A stretch of 64,000 bases of DNA, from the NCBI GenBank assembly GCA_911728435.2, contig OU452201.1:7626001-7690000 (forward strand), in the 5' to 3' direction. Under the pieces are notes generated by a model. It saw only the letters and a list, made by a program, of their open reading frames with translations. It searched no databases and was not told where the DNA came from. Positions 1 through 13,800 of the stretch are shown piece after piece. A program made the position numbers and the translations under genes. The first letter of the stretch is position 1. The number at the start of each line of letters is the position of its first letter. The DNA is from Apoderus coryli. Taxonomy: Eukaryota; Arthropoda; Insecta; Coleoptera; Attelabidae.

Positions 1-1150
1 AATTTCAGATCTTCGAATAATTTATTAACATCTTCAAACGTATCCGTCAAGTGTTTTGCCTCCATTTCTAGTTGTTTTTCGTTTTTCTTTAATGTTTCTT
101 TGTCAAGTGTTTGATGTTCGTCGTCCTCACTTTCACTTTCTTTTGTTGGTGATTTACATTTTTCAAATTTCAGATCTTCCGATAGTTTATTAACATCTTC
201 AAATGTTTCCGTCAAGTGTTTTACTTCCGTTTCTAGTTGTTTTTCGGTTTTCTTTAATGTTTCTGTGTCAAGTGTTTGATGTACGCCCTCGTCACTTTCA
301 CTTTCTTTTGTTGGTGATTTACATTTTTCAAATTTCAGATCTTCCGATAGTTTAGTAACATCTTCAAACGTCTCAGTCAAGTGCTTTTCTTCCATTTCTA
401 GTTGTTTTTCGTCTTTCTTTAATGTTTCTTTGTCATGTGTCTGCGATATCTCTTTCTCATTATCCAAATTCTCAGTGGGTGATTTACATTTTTCAAATTT
501 CAGATCTTCCGATAGTTTATTAACATCTTCAAATGTTTCCGTCAAGTGTTTTACTTCCGTTTCTAGTTGTTTTTCGGTTTTCTTTAATGTTTCTGTGTCA
601 AGTGTTTGATGTACGCCCTCGTCACTTTCACTTTCTTTTGTTGGTGATTTACATTTTTCAAATTTCAGATCTTCCGATAGTTTATTAACATCTTCAAATG
701 TTTCCGTCAAGTGTTTTACTTCCGTTTCTAGTTGTTTTTCGGTTTTCTTTAATGTTTCTGTGTCAAGTGTTTGATGTACGCCCTCGTCACTTTCACTTTC
801 TTTTGTTGGTGATTTACATTTTTCAAATTTCAGATCTTCCGATAATTTACTAACATCTTCAAACGTCTCCGTCAAGTGCTTTTCTTCAATTTCTAGTTGT
901 TTTTCGTCTTTCTTTAATGTTTCTTCTTCAAGTGTTCGAGGAACTTTATCTTCACTTTCAAAATGTTCTGTTGCAGATTTACATTTTTCAAATTTCAATT
1001 CATCTGATAACTTATTAACTTCTTCAAAACTCTCTGTTAAGTGTTTTGCTTGCATTTCCAGTTGTTTTTCATCTTTTTTCAATGTCTCTTTGTCAAGTTT
1101 CAGATCATCATCTGCGGTCTTATGTTCTTCAACAGACATAGTACTCCGTT
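1..1150 (-). repeat. Tandem 165-bp coding repeat (55 residues) in futsch
   Basis: The string gatttacat recurs at 151, 316, 481, 646, 811 and 976, an exact 165-bp period that keeps the minus-strand frame. The consensus unit runs EKCKSPTKESESDEG, then HQTLDTETLKKTEKQLETE, then VKHLTETFEDVNKLSEDLKF. The Leu/Val spacing in its second half suggests a coiled coil. Units 166-330, 496-660 and 661-825 are identical at every base; units 331-495 and 826-990 are diverged. The array continues past base 1. A degenerate copy lies at 991-1150, with weaker echoes to about 1530. Confidence 0.93.
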
Positions 1151-4100
1151 CCAACTTCTGGTCGTCTGTTAACTTTTCAATATTTTCCAAAGTTTCTGAG
1201 CCTTTACCTCCTTCTTCTTTTTTAGGCGATACTCCAGTGATAGATTTACACTTTTCGAACGTAAGTTCTTCTGACAATTTTTCTACGTCTTTCAAGGTTT
1301 CTTTTAGATGCTCAGCTTGTTGTTCTAACTGCTTTTCCTCCTTATCCAAAATCTCCTTATCAATTGTAAATTCCTCAGTAGAGGACTTGCACTTTTCAAA
1401 TTTCAGGTCTTGTGCTATTTTTTCTACTTCTTGTAAAGTCTGTGTAATGTGCTCTGCTTGTTTTTCCAATTGTTTTTCTTCTCTCTCCAACGTTTCTTTG
1501 TCAATTTCTAAATCTTCTCCAAACGATTTGCGTGTTTCAACTTCTTTTAGAGTTTCTTGTAAATGTTCAACGTCATCTATCTGCTTGGATTCTTTTTCTG
1601 ATAGATCTTTATCAATTTTAACTGCATCTTTGGAAGACGTATCTTTGTCGAATTGCGCATCTAACCTAGAGTCTAAAGGATCAGTATCCTTTTTAATGTC
1701 TACTGGTTTGACATCATCTTCGGCTGTATGAGACATTTTTACAGCAGGTTGATCGTCTTTGAGACCAATGTCTTCAACACTAGTAGAAATGCCACAACTT
1801 TCAAATGACAACTCTTGCGACTTTGTGTCTATGATTTCTTTGATTTCTTCCTTATATGGTTCTTTCAATTTTTCTACTTTATCGATTTTCTCGACAAGTT
1901 TGTGTACTGCTTCCGAATTTTCTTTTATATCTGGAGTTGATTTACCAGATATACTTGGTGACTTATCTTCTGCATTTTTGGCTTTGTCTTCTGTTAGTTT
2001 GGTCCCTTTATCTGGAGTGAATTTGCCAGATAGTACTTCGTGATGTTCCGGACGCACACTCTCAGGTTCTGGTGTAGATTTTCCAGATATCACTGGTGAA
2101 ATGCTTAGCGGAGTCTGCAATTTTGATTCATCGTCCAAAACTTGTGATTTATCGTATATTTGTGGAGTCGACTTTCCTGACAAAATCTCAGATTCGGGTT
2201 TGATTTTAGCTGGATCAGATAAGCGACTGTCAGGTTGCTCTGGTTCAGTTTTTATTTCCGAAATTTGTTGGGAAATAGTTGTATCTGGTTCAGGTGAAGT
2301 TTTCCCAGAACTTATCGGTGATGCTTTTTTAGAGGTTACTAATTGGTCATAATCTTTTGTTGGCTCTGGACTAGTAATTCCTGAATCTTTTAAGGCTTGT
2401 TCTTTTTCTAGTTCTGGACTTGATTTTCCTGAATCTTTGGAATCATCTTCCTTTATTGTTACTTTAGATGGTGACAGCTCAGGTGTTGATTTGTCTAATA
2501 ACTTTGCGGATGCAGCATCTGGGGTAGGTAATACATTTGACTTACAGTCTTCTGTCTTTATTTTTTCTGGTGTCGTTCTGCCAGATGAAACGGGACTTGA
2601 TTTTGGAGATTTCACTTTGCTTTCTGTTAATTTTTCCGTAATATCTGTCACAACCGATTCGGATCCTTTTACCATTGATTCTATACTTACACTGGCGACT
2701 TGAGCTGTTTTTTCACTTTCATGAATATAGTCTTTTTTAGTTTCCTCTTTCATTTGCAGTTCAGAATCTTTTTTATTTTTGTCATCAATTTCAACAGTAC
2801 CGATACTATCTTTACTGATAGCATCATCTGTTTCAGCTTTTTCTGTAAGTTCAGTCTTGACACTTTCATCCTTCTTTTCAAAATCAGCTAAAGTAGCAGA
2901 AGTGTCATCAAGTTGTTTCACAGTGGACAAACTTTCCGAGATACTATCAACTATCGATGATTTTTGGGAGGGTTTTTGTTCAGGTGAAGATCTACCACTA
3001 CTCTCTGAACTCTTTGAAAACGTAATACTTCCAACTGGGCAGATCTCTATTTCTTCCCCACCATCTTCACTTGAAGCAGTTACAAGCATTCTATGAATTT
3101 TATTTGCATCATCCGATTCTGTTTCTGCAGATCCGTAATCATCTTTATTAACGTCAATGGACGACTTAAGAGAAGTGTCTGTCTCTAAATCTACATCTGA
3201 CGATATATCTTGGGCAACATTAGTGATTTCCGATGCATTTACAACATCTTTTAACTTTGATATAGTTTCTGAAACCTCTGTAGTTTTTTTAGAAATATCT
3301 TTTAATGTTTCTGTGGACTCTTGTATCGCTGCATCTTTTTCATCACTCAACTTTAGTGGAGATTCGGATTTGGATGAATCTTTAATGCTTTCTTCCTTGG
3401 TTACCGCTTCAGTATCTTTATGTTCATCTGTTACAATTGTTTCTGATTCTGATACGAGGCTTGGAAGTTTAGTTTCGAATAGAACCGTCTCTTCAGCGTC
3501 TTCCTCAGGTATCGAAGGTATTATATCCGATTTTATAACTTTGCTTTCAATAATTGGTGAGTCTACAGTTGTTATATGAGTTTCCCTAAGCTCAGTTGTT
3601 GTATAGAATGGTAATTTGCCGCCCACTTCCAACTCTTCTAATGGAGCTTCAGATTTGAGAACTTCAGCAACGCTTGCAACAATCTTTTTGACATCTTCTT
3701 CACGCTCTTGTGGAGATTTGCGTCCTAACTCGTTTTTATCGATATCTAATTCTTTTAGAAATTTCTTATTCTCCATTTCTTCTTCGGGCGAGGAATCAGG
3801 TAAAATCACTGCTTCAGCATGTTCAGCTGACATAGTCTTCTCGTGGAGAATATCCTTGATTGCTTCAATTTTCCTATCGGTCTTTGATAAGTCATCCAGC
3901 GTTTCTTTTATTTGTTCTACGGGTCTAACAGATTCAATGGATTGGTCTAGCTTGATATTAGCTTTATCGATGTTGTCTTCAAGTATTAAAGCCTGTTTTT
4001 TCAAATCCTGTAATTTGTCATCTAATTGCGAGAGTTTGGTTTTGTCTTCCTTCAATTCTGTAATAGTTTTTTGATCAGCCTCATGTATAATATTTACTGT

Positions 4101-7100
4101 AGTTTCCACTTCTTGTTTCTGATATTCAGTTTCAAGGGCCGTATGACCCTTAGATTCTTCCACTCCTTCATTTGCAATATCAGTAACTAAACTTACATGC
4201 ATATCTTTAGATACTGACTCTATCCTTGCTACGCTATCTTCCTCTAATTTTGTTAATAAAGGTTCAGATTCTTCTTTAGTTGTCTTTTTTACATCAACTG
4301 CCACTATTTCTTCAATTGATTTGTCTTCTTTTGCTACTTTTTGATCAGCATCTTTAATATCTGTTTTTTCTAGTGCATCTTTGGTATCTAGTTCAGTTAT
4401 TGAACTGATGGATTTAGTGTCGTCGATATCTTTAGAACATGCCTTTTCCGTTTCTACTTTGGCATCAAGTTTTGAGCTAACTCCTTCTTTTTGTTTTAAT
4501 TTTTCTGGTTCTGTATCCGCATGATCAGTTTTTAAAGCGATGCCTATTTCTTTTGGAAGTTCCTCTTTATCAATCATTACCCATTCATCTTCATCCAATT
4601 GTTCTTTATGCTTTTTAGATTCTTCTGCAGTTTCTTCCGTTGATGTTTCATGAATTTTTTGTGTTACTTTTTCATCTTGTTTTGTAGTTTCTTCACGTGC
4701 AGCTTTATCTTCTTGAATTTGATCTAATGCTTCTTTTATATCTATTTTGGATTTATTATCTTCATCATTTATTTCCAGATTCTGCAACTGTTCTTCTGTC
4801 GTTCCATCTTTTATTGCTTTCACAAACATTTCTTCTGCAGCTTGTTCAAGTTTGGCTTCATAATCTTTTGTGCTTTCTTCTTCTAGTTTCACAGTTTTTA
4901 ATTCTTCACTTGTAAATTCATGTATTTCCAAGGTTTTTTCGGTTTTTGTTGTAGCTTCTATTTTAGACTCTATGGAAATAGTTTGTTCCTCCTCTTGATG
5001 TTCAGGTTTAGCTTTTTCCTCCGCTTTAACTGTGTCCAAATCTTCAGTTTTGATATCTATTTCTGATGTACTTAGCTGTGTTAAACCGTCATGTTTAGTT
5101 TCAAGTTCTAGCTTTGATGTTTCCGGTATAAAATCTTCCACAATATTCCCAATTTTTGCAAGCTTAGATGGATCTTCTTCTAATTTAGTTGGTTCTGGAG
5201 ATTTTGGTTTATCCTCCTGATCAATTGACTGGGATTGTTGATGTTCTACTTTATCATCTTTATCTGAAATTCCTTGGGAATCTTTTCCGTCCGGAGTCGC
5301 TTTTTCTGGAATTTTCATTTTAGTATCTTCATCTACAATTTTAGGTTCCTTCATGTGTTCATCTACAGTTGTTGTTTCTTCTAAAAATCCATTCTGCATG
5401 GCAGATTCGAAATCTGATTTTTCTAAAGACTCAGGTTTGCCTTTCTGTTCTTCTGTAGTTGTTTTTGATGACGCTCCCAATGGGGAATCCTCTTGTTTTG
5501 ACATACTTTCTATAATGTCATGCTTAACTTCCTTTTCTGAAGCTATTATTGTTTCAACGATATCCTGTTTAGATGGTTCTGCAGGTTCTCGTTTTTCCGA
5601 TAATTCATCAGATTTAATCAAAGCAATATTTTGATCTTCTAGATATGGTGTCACTAATGATTCCCTAGACTTAGGGACATCTTTCTCTAGGTTTTCATTT
5701 GATTTAACCTGATCTGTTTCAGTAGGTTGTGGTTCTATAGATTCAGGCTTAGATTCTTTGATAGGTGAAGTTATTTTGTCTTCATCGTCTTTCGTTATAG
5801 TTTCTATAGCTATAGCAACACCTTCTTTGAGTTTTTCTTGATCTCTACTTACTTCTTGTTCTGGACTCTTTATTTTTTCAGCTCCATTTAATACTTTCTC
5901 AATTTCATTTGATTTTTTATCTTCATATTCCTGGAAATCAGCTTCTTCATGCACAGGCAGATCAGCAACTTCATCTGGAGTCTTAACTATATCACGAATA
6001 TGACTCTGTTTATCAAGTCTTATACCAACAATCTGTGGTAATTTACCTACAGAATCGACAGCTGCTTTAGGCAACTCAATGACGGGAATCTCCTTTTCTT
6101 TCGTATCTTCCTTCACATACTTTTCTTCAATTGCTTGTCCGTTATCTTCCTTAATTTCATCCAGTGGAATACGCTCATCTTCAGGTAAAGTAGGAGCTGT
6201 AGTTGTTTGGCCTGATTCCACATTTGCAGATACTTTTTCATCTGGCTGTGATTCAAGTACTTCTTTAACTTCTATTTCATTTTCTAATTCTTTTTGTTCA
6301 GCTGTGACGTTTTTGTCACTTTCTTTGAATTGTATTATAACATCTTCTTTTGGTGTTTCTTCATCCTGTTCTATAATATCTTCTGGTTTTGAAATTGCAT
6401 CATCTGCACTTAATTTTCTTGGCTTTTCACTTTCTTCACTGTCTCGGGCTAATTTTTGCGTTTCATCTTCCTTAGCTTCCAGTGAATCATGTTCCACTTC
6501 TTCTTTTTCAATAATCAGATATTCTTCTTTATCTTCAATTGACAAATCTGAGATTTTTCTACTATCTTCTGCTATTGGTACTTCTTTTTCACCACTTTTT
6601 CGGAAAACTGCTTCAATCTCTTTAATTGCTTCTTGTTCTTCTTTTAGTTCTGCTAGTTCGTTTGCTTTCATTTGCTGAATTTCTTCAGGTGTTAGCTTGG
6701 AAAGATCTTTTTTCATGACACTGTCTTGATCTGCTGATGGAGTGCTAACAGTACTTGAATCAGTGGTGCCTTCTTTATCGAGCTTACCTTTACGCGATAA
6801 TGTATCGGGTTTTTGCACGCCATTTGTGAGTTTTTTTACAGGACTAACTGGAGCTTTTTGAGTTTTCGGCCGGCGCGATATTGGTTTTCGTTCGACCTTC
6901 TGCTTAGGTTCAGCAACGGCCTTTGGCGGCGTTGCCTCTTTTTTAGCAGACTTTTTGCTTTCAATTACTTTTCTGTTATTAGCATCTTTAGTGCTTTTTG
7001 CTGGTGTAGCACTAGGAGACGGTTTGCTAGGCTTCTTTTCTTGTTCAGTTTTGTTATCCAAGATCTTTTTCGGTGTTGTAGGTTTCTTTTCAGGTTGTTT

Positions 7101-7883
7101 TTTACGTTGTTGAGGTTCAGCCCGTTGCTGTACCTTATTAGTTGCTTTGGTTTCAGGCTTTGGTTTCATAGGTTTTGGTGCTTTATCACCGTTTTCAATA
7201 ACTTTCAAATCATCTGAGAGTTTCTTCTTGAGACTACGTTCGCTTTCAGTTGAATCAGATTTTTTTACAATTTTCTCTTTAACTATTTCCGTACCATTAG
7301 TTTGAATCAAACCGTTTTCAATTAGTTTGTTCTCTTCATTTATCTTCTCTTTCTTTTCAGCTAACACTTTACTTATGTCCTTAGTTTTCTTTACAACTGG
7401 TGACAGCGATTTTTCCGAACAAACTGGATATTTAATACATTCCAAAGATTTGAGCATTTCCAGTCCTTCAAAGATCTTTTTCTGTGGACTACTACCGGGA
7501 TACAAGATTCTTGTTATAGTATCAGTTGGATTTGCAGGTTGCCACACTAACAATGCACAAATTGAGATCAGATTTGGAACTGGAAATACGAAGTCACGTC
7601 CTTTGGGAGTTGTTCCGAAAAGTTTCGCGTCACTCTGATTCCATTTCTGCAGAAACTCGCGTACTTCTTTAGAGTTTTTGTCAGGACTCAATACGTACAT
7701 GTTCAGGGTACCATGGCCGACTTTATGGTAGAGATTAATAGGTTCGGATTCACGATAGCATGATTGTGATGTCAGATTTAATTGTCGTAAATTTGATATT
7801 ATTTCTTGGCCTTCTTCAATTAGACTGATAATAAGAGGGTCCTTATCTTTATCACCATCTGGGCTCAGCATTGCCTTCCTTTC
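1..7883 (-). CDS. futsch: futsch giant exon 7, truncated by window edge
   Basis: One uninterrupted minus-strand frame of 7883 bp from the acceptor TTATTAG at 7884-7890 to base 1. It opens with ERKAMLSPDGDKDKDPLII. It then carries YHKVGHGTLNMYVLSPDKNS (about codon 385) and WQPANPTDTITRILYPGSS. A basic Ser/Pro/Lys block lies near 6840-7320, and MKKDLSKLTPEEIQQMK near 6680-6720. From about 6650 to 1200 it is Glu/Lys/Ser-rich low-complexity protein, as in the central part of MAP1B and Futsch. The last ~1 kb is a 55-residue repeat array. The antisense low-complexity composition creates many false plus-strand frames over this exon. Confidence 0.92.
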
Positions 7884-10800
7884 CTAATAAAGTTGGGGAG
7901 AAAATTAGGATTAATATGAATACGGGCTTTTATTGTAATGTATAATTTCATTTACCTGTATGTTGCAAAAGAAGTGTCCAATCTGAGGATATACAGCATC
8001 TTGACGTTTCCTTCTTAGTACAGAACTAATTCCTCCTACGTTACTATTATTGACTCTAGTCATAAGTACTGCATCTAACCTATCTAAATGACGGACGAAA
8101 TCCCAAAAGCAAGCTTTGCGCGAGTATCCACCATCCAAAAGCATATTGAAGCCATTGATGCCAAACAGCGCTGCATCTCCTTGACCGCCTAAAAAAGCAA
8201 AGTTGAATTTAATTCAATCAAGTAACCTTTACACCAAAGCATTATGAAGCGAGTTTCCAGTTTCCTTACCTGGGAACACATATAAAGTTGGCCTGGAAAA
8301 TCTAATATTACCCACGACATCGCTACTTTCCAGTATGTTCTCCAATAAAGTGGGAACTAAAAATGGCGAAATGTAGCTTATAAAGTTTGTAATTGATGGT
8401 GACCCTGTAGTTAGGACGTCTGTAGGATTCACGCGGACCTGAAATCTTTCGTGGTTAAAGAACGTTTAGATTTGATTGTTTGGTAAATACCTTGCAAGCT
8501 TTCGCAAACGATTCTTTGGGTAGTTTCACCCAGTCGCCCTCTGCTGAGCAGTGTATGTCCAATGAAATTCCATTTTCATATGCTTTAAGCACTCGTTGCA
8601 CTTCGATTTCTTGAAAAGCTTCAGAAAAATCTGCTAGAGAAAAGGTTCCATCCTGAATTAAAAAGAAATAGTTTTAGATATCTCTTGTTTTACTTAGTTA
8701 AGCTTAATGGAACTCACCTGTAGTGCCCAGGATCCGTTAGCTTGGAAAGTGTAACCAGCATGTATAATATGGCGATGTCTGGTAAAGCTACTTAAGAGAT
8801 TTCTCACGCATTGTGAGAGAGTACTAACGGCCGGATGAATGAGGATTTCAGTCACCAAGTTCTCTGAAGCGTACTGGATCAATCTCTCACCTGAAAGTAT
8901 GACAATTAATACAGATGATGGCAGTTTGAGCCTTCCATAACGAAAATATGAATAAATAAATTCTTAGACTTAATGTTTGTTTGCTTCTTCTTTTACATAA
9001 ACAATTGAAAGTATTATATGGTTCAAAAAATTCCTGGTTGTCTAAAACCAAAATCGGCTCTATGTGATGTGAGTGAATCCTAATCAAAAACTTGTGAATT
9101 ATTAGTAAAGAAAACTAATTATAACAAAGTGGTAATACAACATTAAAATAGGAACAAAGAATTATTAACGTGGTTTTATTAATCTATCTATTAATTTTAA
9201 TAACGAAATCAACTTGACAATATGACATATGACAGTTCACTGTTATGCAGTTGGCCATAGACAAATAATATGATAGAGTGTGCATGTACAAACGTAATTT
9301 TTTTATTTTTAATAAACAATCACAAGTTGATTTTCCTCGAGAACGGTCACCTTTAGAGCTTATGACCAAGAGTACCTTTTTTGTGTAGAAAACATTGGCG
9401 GTTCAATTGGGTGTCTTAAAACCGTACTTTTTCCATTGGCGTAGGAATTGGGGAGAAAAACACCCACCACCCTTTAAAAATCTTCACAATTATGAATTAA
9501 AAAAAAATTATTGCACAAAACATAGCTTATTATGAGTAGAAAATGCTTACAAAAGCTTACACTAAGATATCCAAATTTTATTGCCGCGCTTTCCCTGAAT
9601 CCAAACTCACAACCCGCCTCTGGAAACATAGTATCATTCTTCAGCATTCAAGTTATTCTTTCGACAAAATCATTATTATTCCTATAACTTTTCACTATAT
9701 TAGCTGTACATATAACTACTCGAAAGTGAAGTAGTAGACTCTCACCGAGAATATTTCACATTATACAAACAAAAGTGCTGACTAACAAGAAAACACAATT
9801 TTACTCAAGACATCGTATTTTCCGTTTCCGCTTAAACAACCTCGCAAATTACAACACGCGCTATAATTTTAGCTATATCTATGCATAATTTTGGAGTGCT
9901 CAACTTAATTAACAAGAATTTAAGTGATATTTTGATAAATATAGTCGTCTCTCGTTCAGCTATCATGTCTTATAAACTTTTCACTTTTTACACTTCAGTT
10001 GAGTATCGAATTTTCTTCGAAATAGTAGTGATCATGGAGATGGGCACGCCCACTTCAGAAATAAAATTAAGAAGCAACCAAATCCAAGTTCCTTCCACAG
10101 AATGGCTGATGAGGAATGAATACACGAAAGATGTATGGCGAAAACGTTGAGGTTTTAATTTAACCCTTCACCGCATAGTGTTGTTCAAAAACAACATATT
10201 ATACCACAAACATTCAAATAGAAATCTTCTTGTAATAAAATTTAGCATATCATTATGACTTCTTTGAGCAATATACAACCACAGCATAAAAACAAACAGC
10301 ATTTTAAGTCTCCGGTTGCGAGGCGTCATGCGTAGGTAGATATCGTTCAATCATCTGTTCATTATAGAGTTCATTGTCGACGTGTACGAGATAAGAGATA
10401 TAAATAACTTAAGCACTGTCCGAAGAAACAGAATTCCAAAATGCAAACTTCCTGACGAAAAAGATTTCAAAAAATCTGTTAGACGAACCAGTGGTGAATT
10501 TGTAGGAACCTGTGATGGAGTCGAAATTAGTTCAGTCGTTTGCAAGGATAACAAAACAGGTAACTTCTTGTCGACCTTTGCTGGGGATACTTCAAAAAAG
10601 TAAAGAAATCTCTAGATTTAGATTGCCCATTTATTGTAAAAGAATATAATAAACACGTGGGTGGAGTGGATTTATTAGACAGCAATTTAGGACTTGGGAA
10701 AATTCTTCAAAGAAGCCAAAAATGGTATTCCAGAATCGTTTACCATTTATTGAATCTGGGTTAGGTTGGGTTGGATTTTATATAAAAGATCTGTGGCTCT

Positions 10801-13800
10801 CTGAATAATATCAAATCCAATCAAAATTCTTGCGAAGCTCGATGTCACGTAATGAACGAGTTGAAATAGGCTACAATTGAACAAAAAAATCATCAAAATT
10901 GATGTACACCTTGAAAAGTTCTTTAAAGTTGAATTTGAACAAAGTATTTTTTTGTCCTGGAGATTAGGTTCAGTAGATATTAGCACCTTATTTTCATTGT
11001 CAAATAAACCTTGTATAGTTAAAAGGCTTTTATTGTTTCATGAAACTTTCTTTACAATAAATTTCATAACTTTGAAGTTTCTTGGATAAAGATCGTAAAA
11101 CTCGTACATACATTAAACATCTTCCGCTATAATTTGCTGAACAGCTGGTTCATTTCTCACAGTCAGCTGGGTCAACGAAAAACTAAAAAATACTCCTTTA
11201 CCAATTTTCACCCTATTGTTATAAAGTAGTTTAGTTGTAACTTTAGCTTGAAATGCTTCTAAAAAGATAAAGGCGTATATACAGCAGGCTCTTTTTACTC
11301 TCCAAACATGACAATACAATGGGTCCTTTCCTTTTATGTGGGTTTCTCTTGTTATTCGGCTGTGCTTAAAAAGCTGCCAGCCCATATAGCTGATAAAGCT
11401 GGCGCCAAATATTTGCTGTGTGTTTTTTTTATTACTGTATAGGGAGAATTGAGGATACCGATTTGTTTTTTGTTTGTTTGAATTTCGGCTAAAAATTACA
11501 ATTAAAATTAAGAGCTCTAAATAATTAAAAAAAAAAGTGTTGATTAAGTTTCGTAGTATACGTACAGAAAAAAAAAATGTAAATTGCAAAACCAGTTACA
11601 TATTTTGATTCTTCATAAAATTCGCGACGTAATTTTTGTACAATGTTAAAGATTTAGTTTTTGAAATAATGGCAATTTATCATTTTACAATAGTAGTTTA
11701 GTTTATAATCAAATAAAAATACTATTCGAAGCTTTGCGTGAAGCACAAATTGCACGGGCTGTTGCCAATTAGTATTTTAGCATCAAACAATTCAAAATCT
11801 GCATAATACTACAGATATAATTCGATGAAACAAACATTGAAAGTGTTACATTTTTAATTTTTTATGCAAATAAACTACTTTTTCTGAAATCAGTACAAAC
11901 TATTGACATTCTAGCATTAAAAGTTGCTCTTAGCATCGTGGCAAAATACGCAATACCAACGTTTTCGGAGCGAATAGTCGATGAAACAATTATAGGGCAA
12001 TTCGTATTGTTACGTTGCATATATTAAATCGCTGACGAATAATACTAACAGTATTTTCTTTGAGCAACGCAAAATTGACGATTGTTCGTAGATAAATATG
12101 AAAGAGATCTGCTTACCATATCGTGCTTCTTCACCTTCCAATGCTTGCTCAACTATAACTGTAAGCTCCTTTTCTAAATCTACTAAGCAGTCGGTTTTGT
12201 CCCACGACAGCAATCCTGAAAAAAAATACATTATTATAATTGTTGCTTACATGGTATAGATGAATCGGAGAAAGATTATTATCTATCAGTGATTTCTATT
12301 TTTTTAAATCACCTAATTGAATATATTAGATTTTTGTGTGAAGTTATTTAAAAACTAAAATTGATAAAATCAATCAAGCTGCATATCTAGACAATTTACA
12401 GTTCCAGAAAGTCCGAAACTGCTTTGAATCAGGCCCGGATTATCATATGGGCTAGACTGGGCTGCAGTGCAGAACCCCATCCCTGTAAGGGGCGCCCAAG
12501 GAACCGGAAATGTTTTTTTCCTCCCTCCTAGGCCGGATAATGCTACTTTCTCAAAGAAAAAGCGTCCGGGAAGTGGATACATCCGAAACGGTTGACGAAA
12601 AAATGTATTTTTGTTCTGTCCTAAATTAAAATTTTATATAATTTGTAGAATTTATTTTAATGTATAAATCAAACGGCGTCTGCTCCACAAAACAAATATT
12701 TATATTTTTATAAGTCAAGGCACATTGCCTATGTCAGTCAGACATGTTTCGAGAAATCAAATATTCTCATCATCAGTGACTTTCAGTACAAGATTAACAA
12801 ACATTAGTGTTATCAATATAACATATTCTAAAATTAGAGATAAACAAATTTTATAATGAGTACAACAATTTGAACAGTAAATGTTTCTTACCATTTTGTG
12901 TAAAATTTTGTGAATATTTCTTGTAAATCAAAACATTGTTTTATATAAAAATTTTAAAATGAAATTAAAAAATATATCCAAATTCAAAATTATTTTATGG
13001 CATTATGCCTATTTCTATGTTTTCTTTTTATTTATCATCACAGATGTTTTAAATATTCAAGAAAATTTTAAAAGCTTTTACGTTGTAACATGGACAGTAT
13101 ATAATAATAATATTCAATTGTTAATAACAATCTGTATAAACATAACCTCAACACTTTGTTATTAACCATTGAATATTATTATTATATACTGTCCATGTTA
13201 CAACGTAAAAGCTTTTAAAATTTTCTGGAATATTTAAAACATCTTTGATGATAAATAAAAAGAAAACAGAAATAGGCATAATGCCATAAAATAATTTTGA
13301 ATTTGGATATATTTTTTAATTTCATTTTAAAATTTTTATATAAAACAATGTTTTGATTTACAAGAAATATTCACAAAATTTTTCACAAAATGGTAAGAAA
13401 CATTTACTGTTCAAATTGTTGTACTCCAAAGGCTATGTGCGTTTTTAATTCTAAATATATGCGTTATGTTATAGCTAGTTGTAAGAGATGTGGTGGTTTG
13501 TTTTTGTCCCAAAAAAAAAGAGCAAACAAAAATCCATCATATATTATAATGTGTGGTGTAGTCTGTTGGGATTCTAAATAATGTTATAGACAGACAACGC
13601 CAGTACTCGTTACTTATGAGGTGCCAAGAAAAAATGTTCAGCTATATGTGGTGTAAATTTAGATAGAATAACAAGAAGTTAGAATATATACAAGAGGTAT
13701 GAAAATAAAGAGGAAAAGTTAAATGTTTGTCTATGAAGATTTTCTTTCTTTTCTCCCATATTTCAATTATCTGGAGTTTTTGGTCTTGACGGTACCATTA

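Noticed and set aside
1..1000. Regular repeats as a CRISPR array or satellite DNA
   Set aside because: The 165-bp period keeps a coding frame, has no spacers, and lies inside a recognised protein exon.
1090..7640. Many plus-strand open frames of 60-213 codons rich in Ser/Phe/Leu
   Set aside because: They are antisense shadows of the Glu/Lys/Ser-rich futsch exon, which is continuous on the minus strand and has MAP1 motifs.
11113..11589. 158-codon minus-strand frame in futsch intron 2
   Set aside because: Low-complexity AT-rich translation with no domain, no plausible splice context and no conserved motif.
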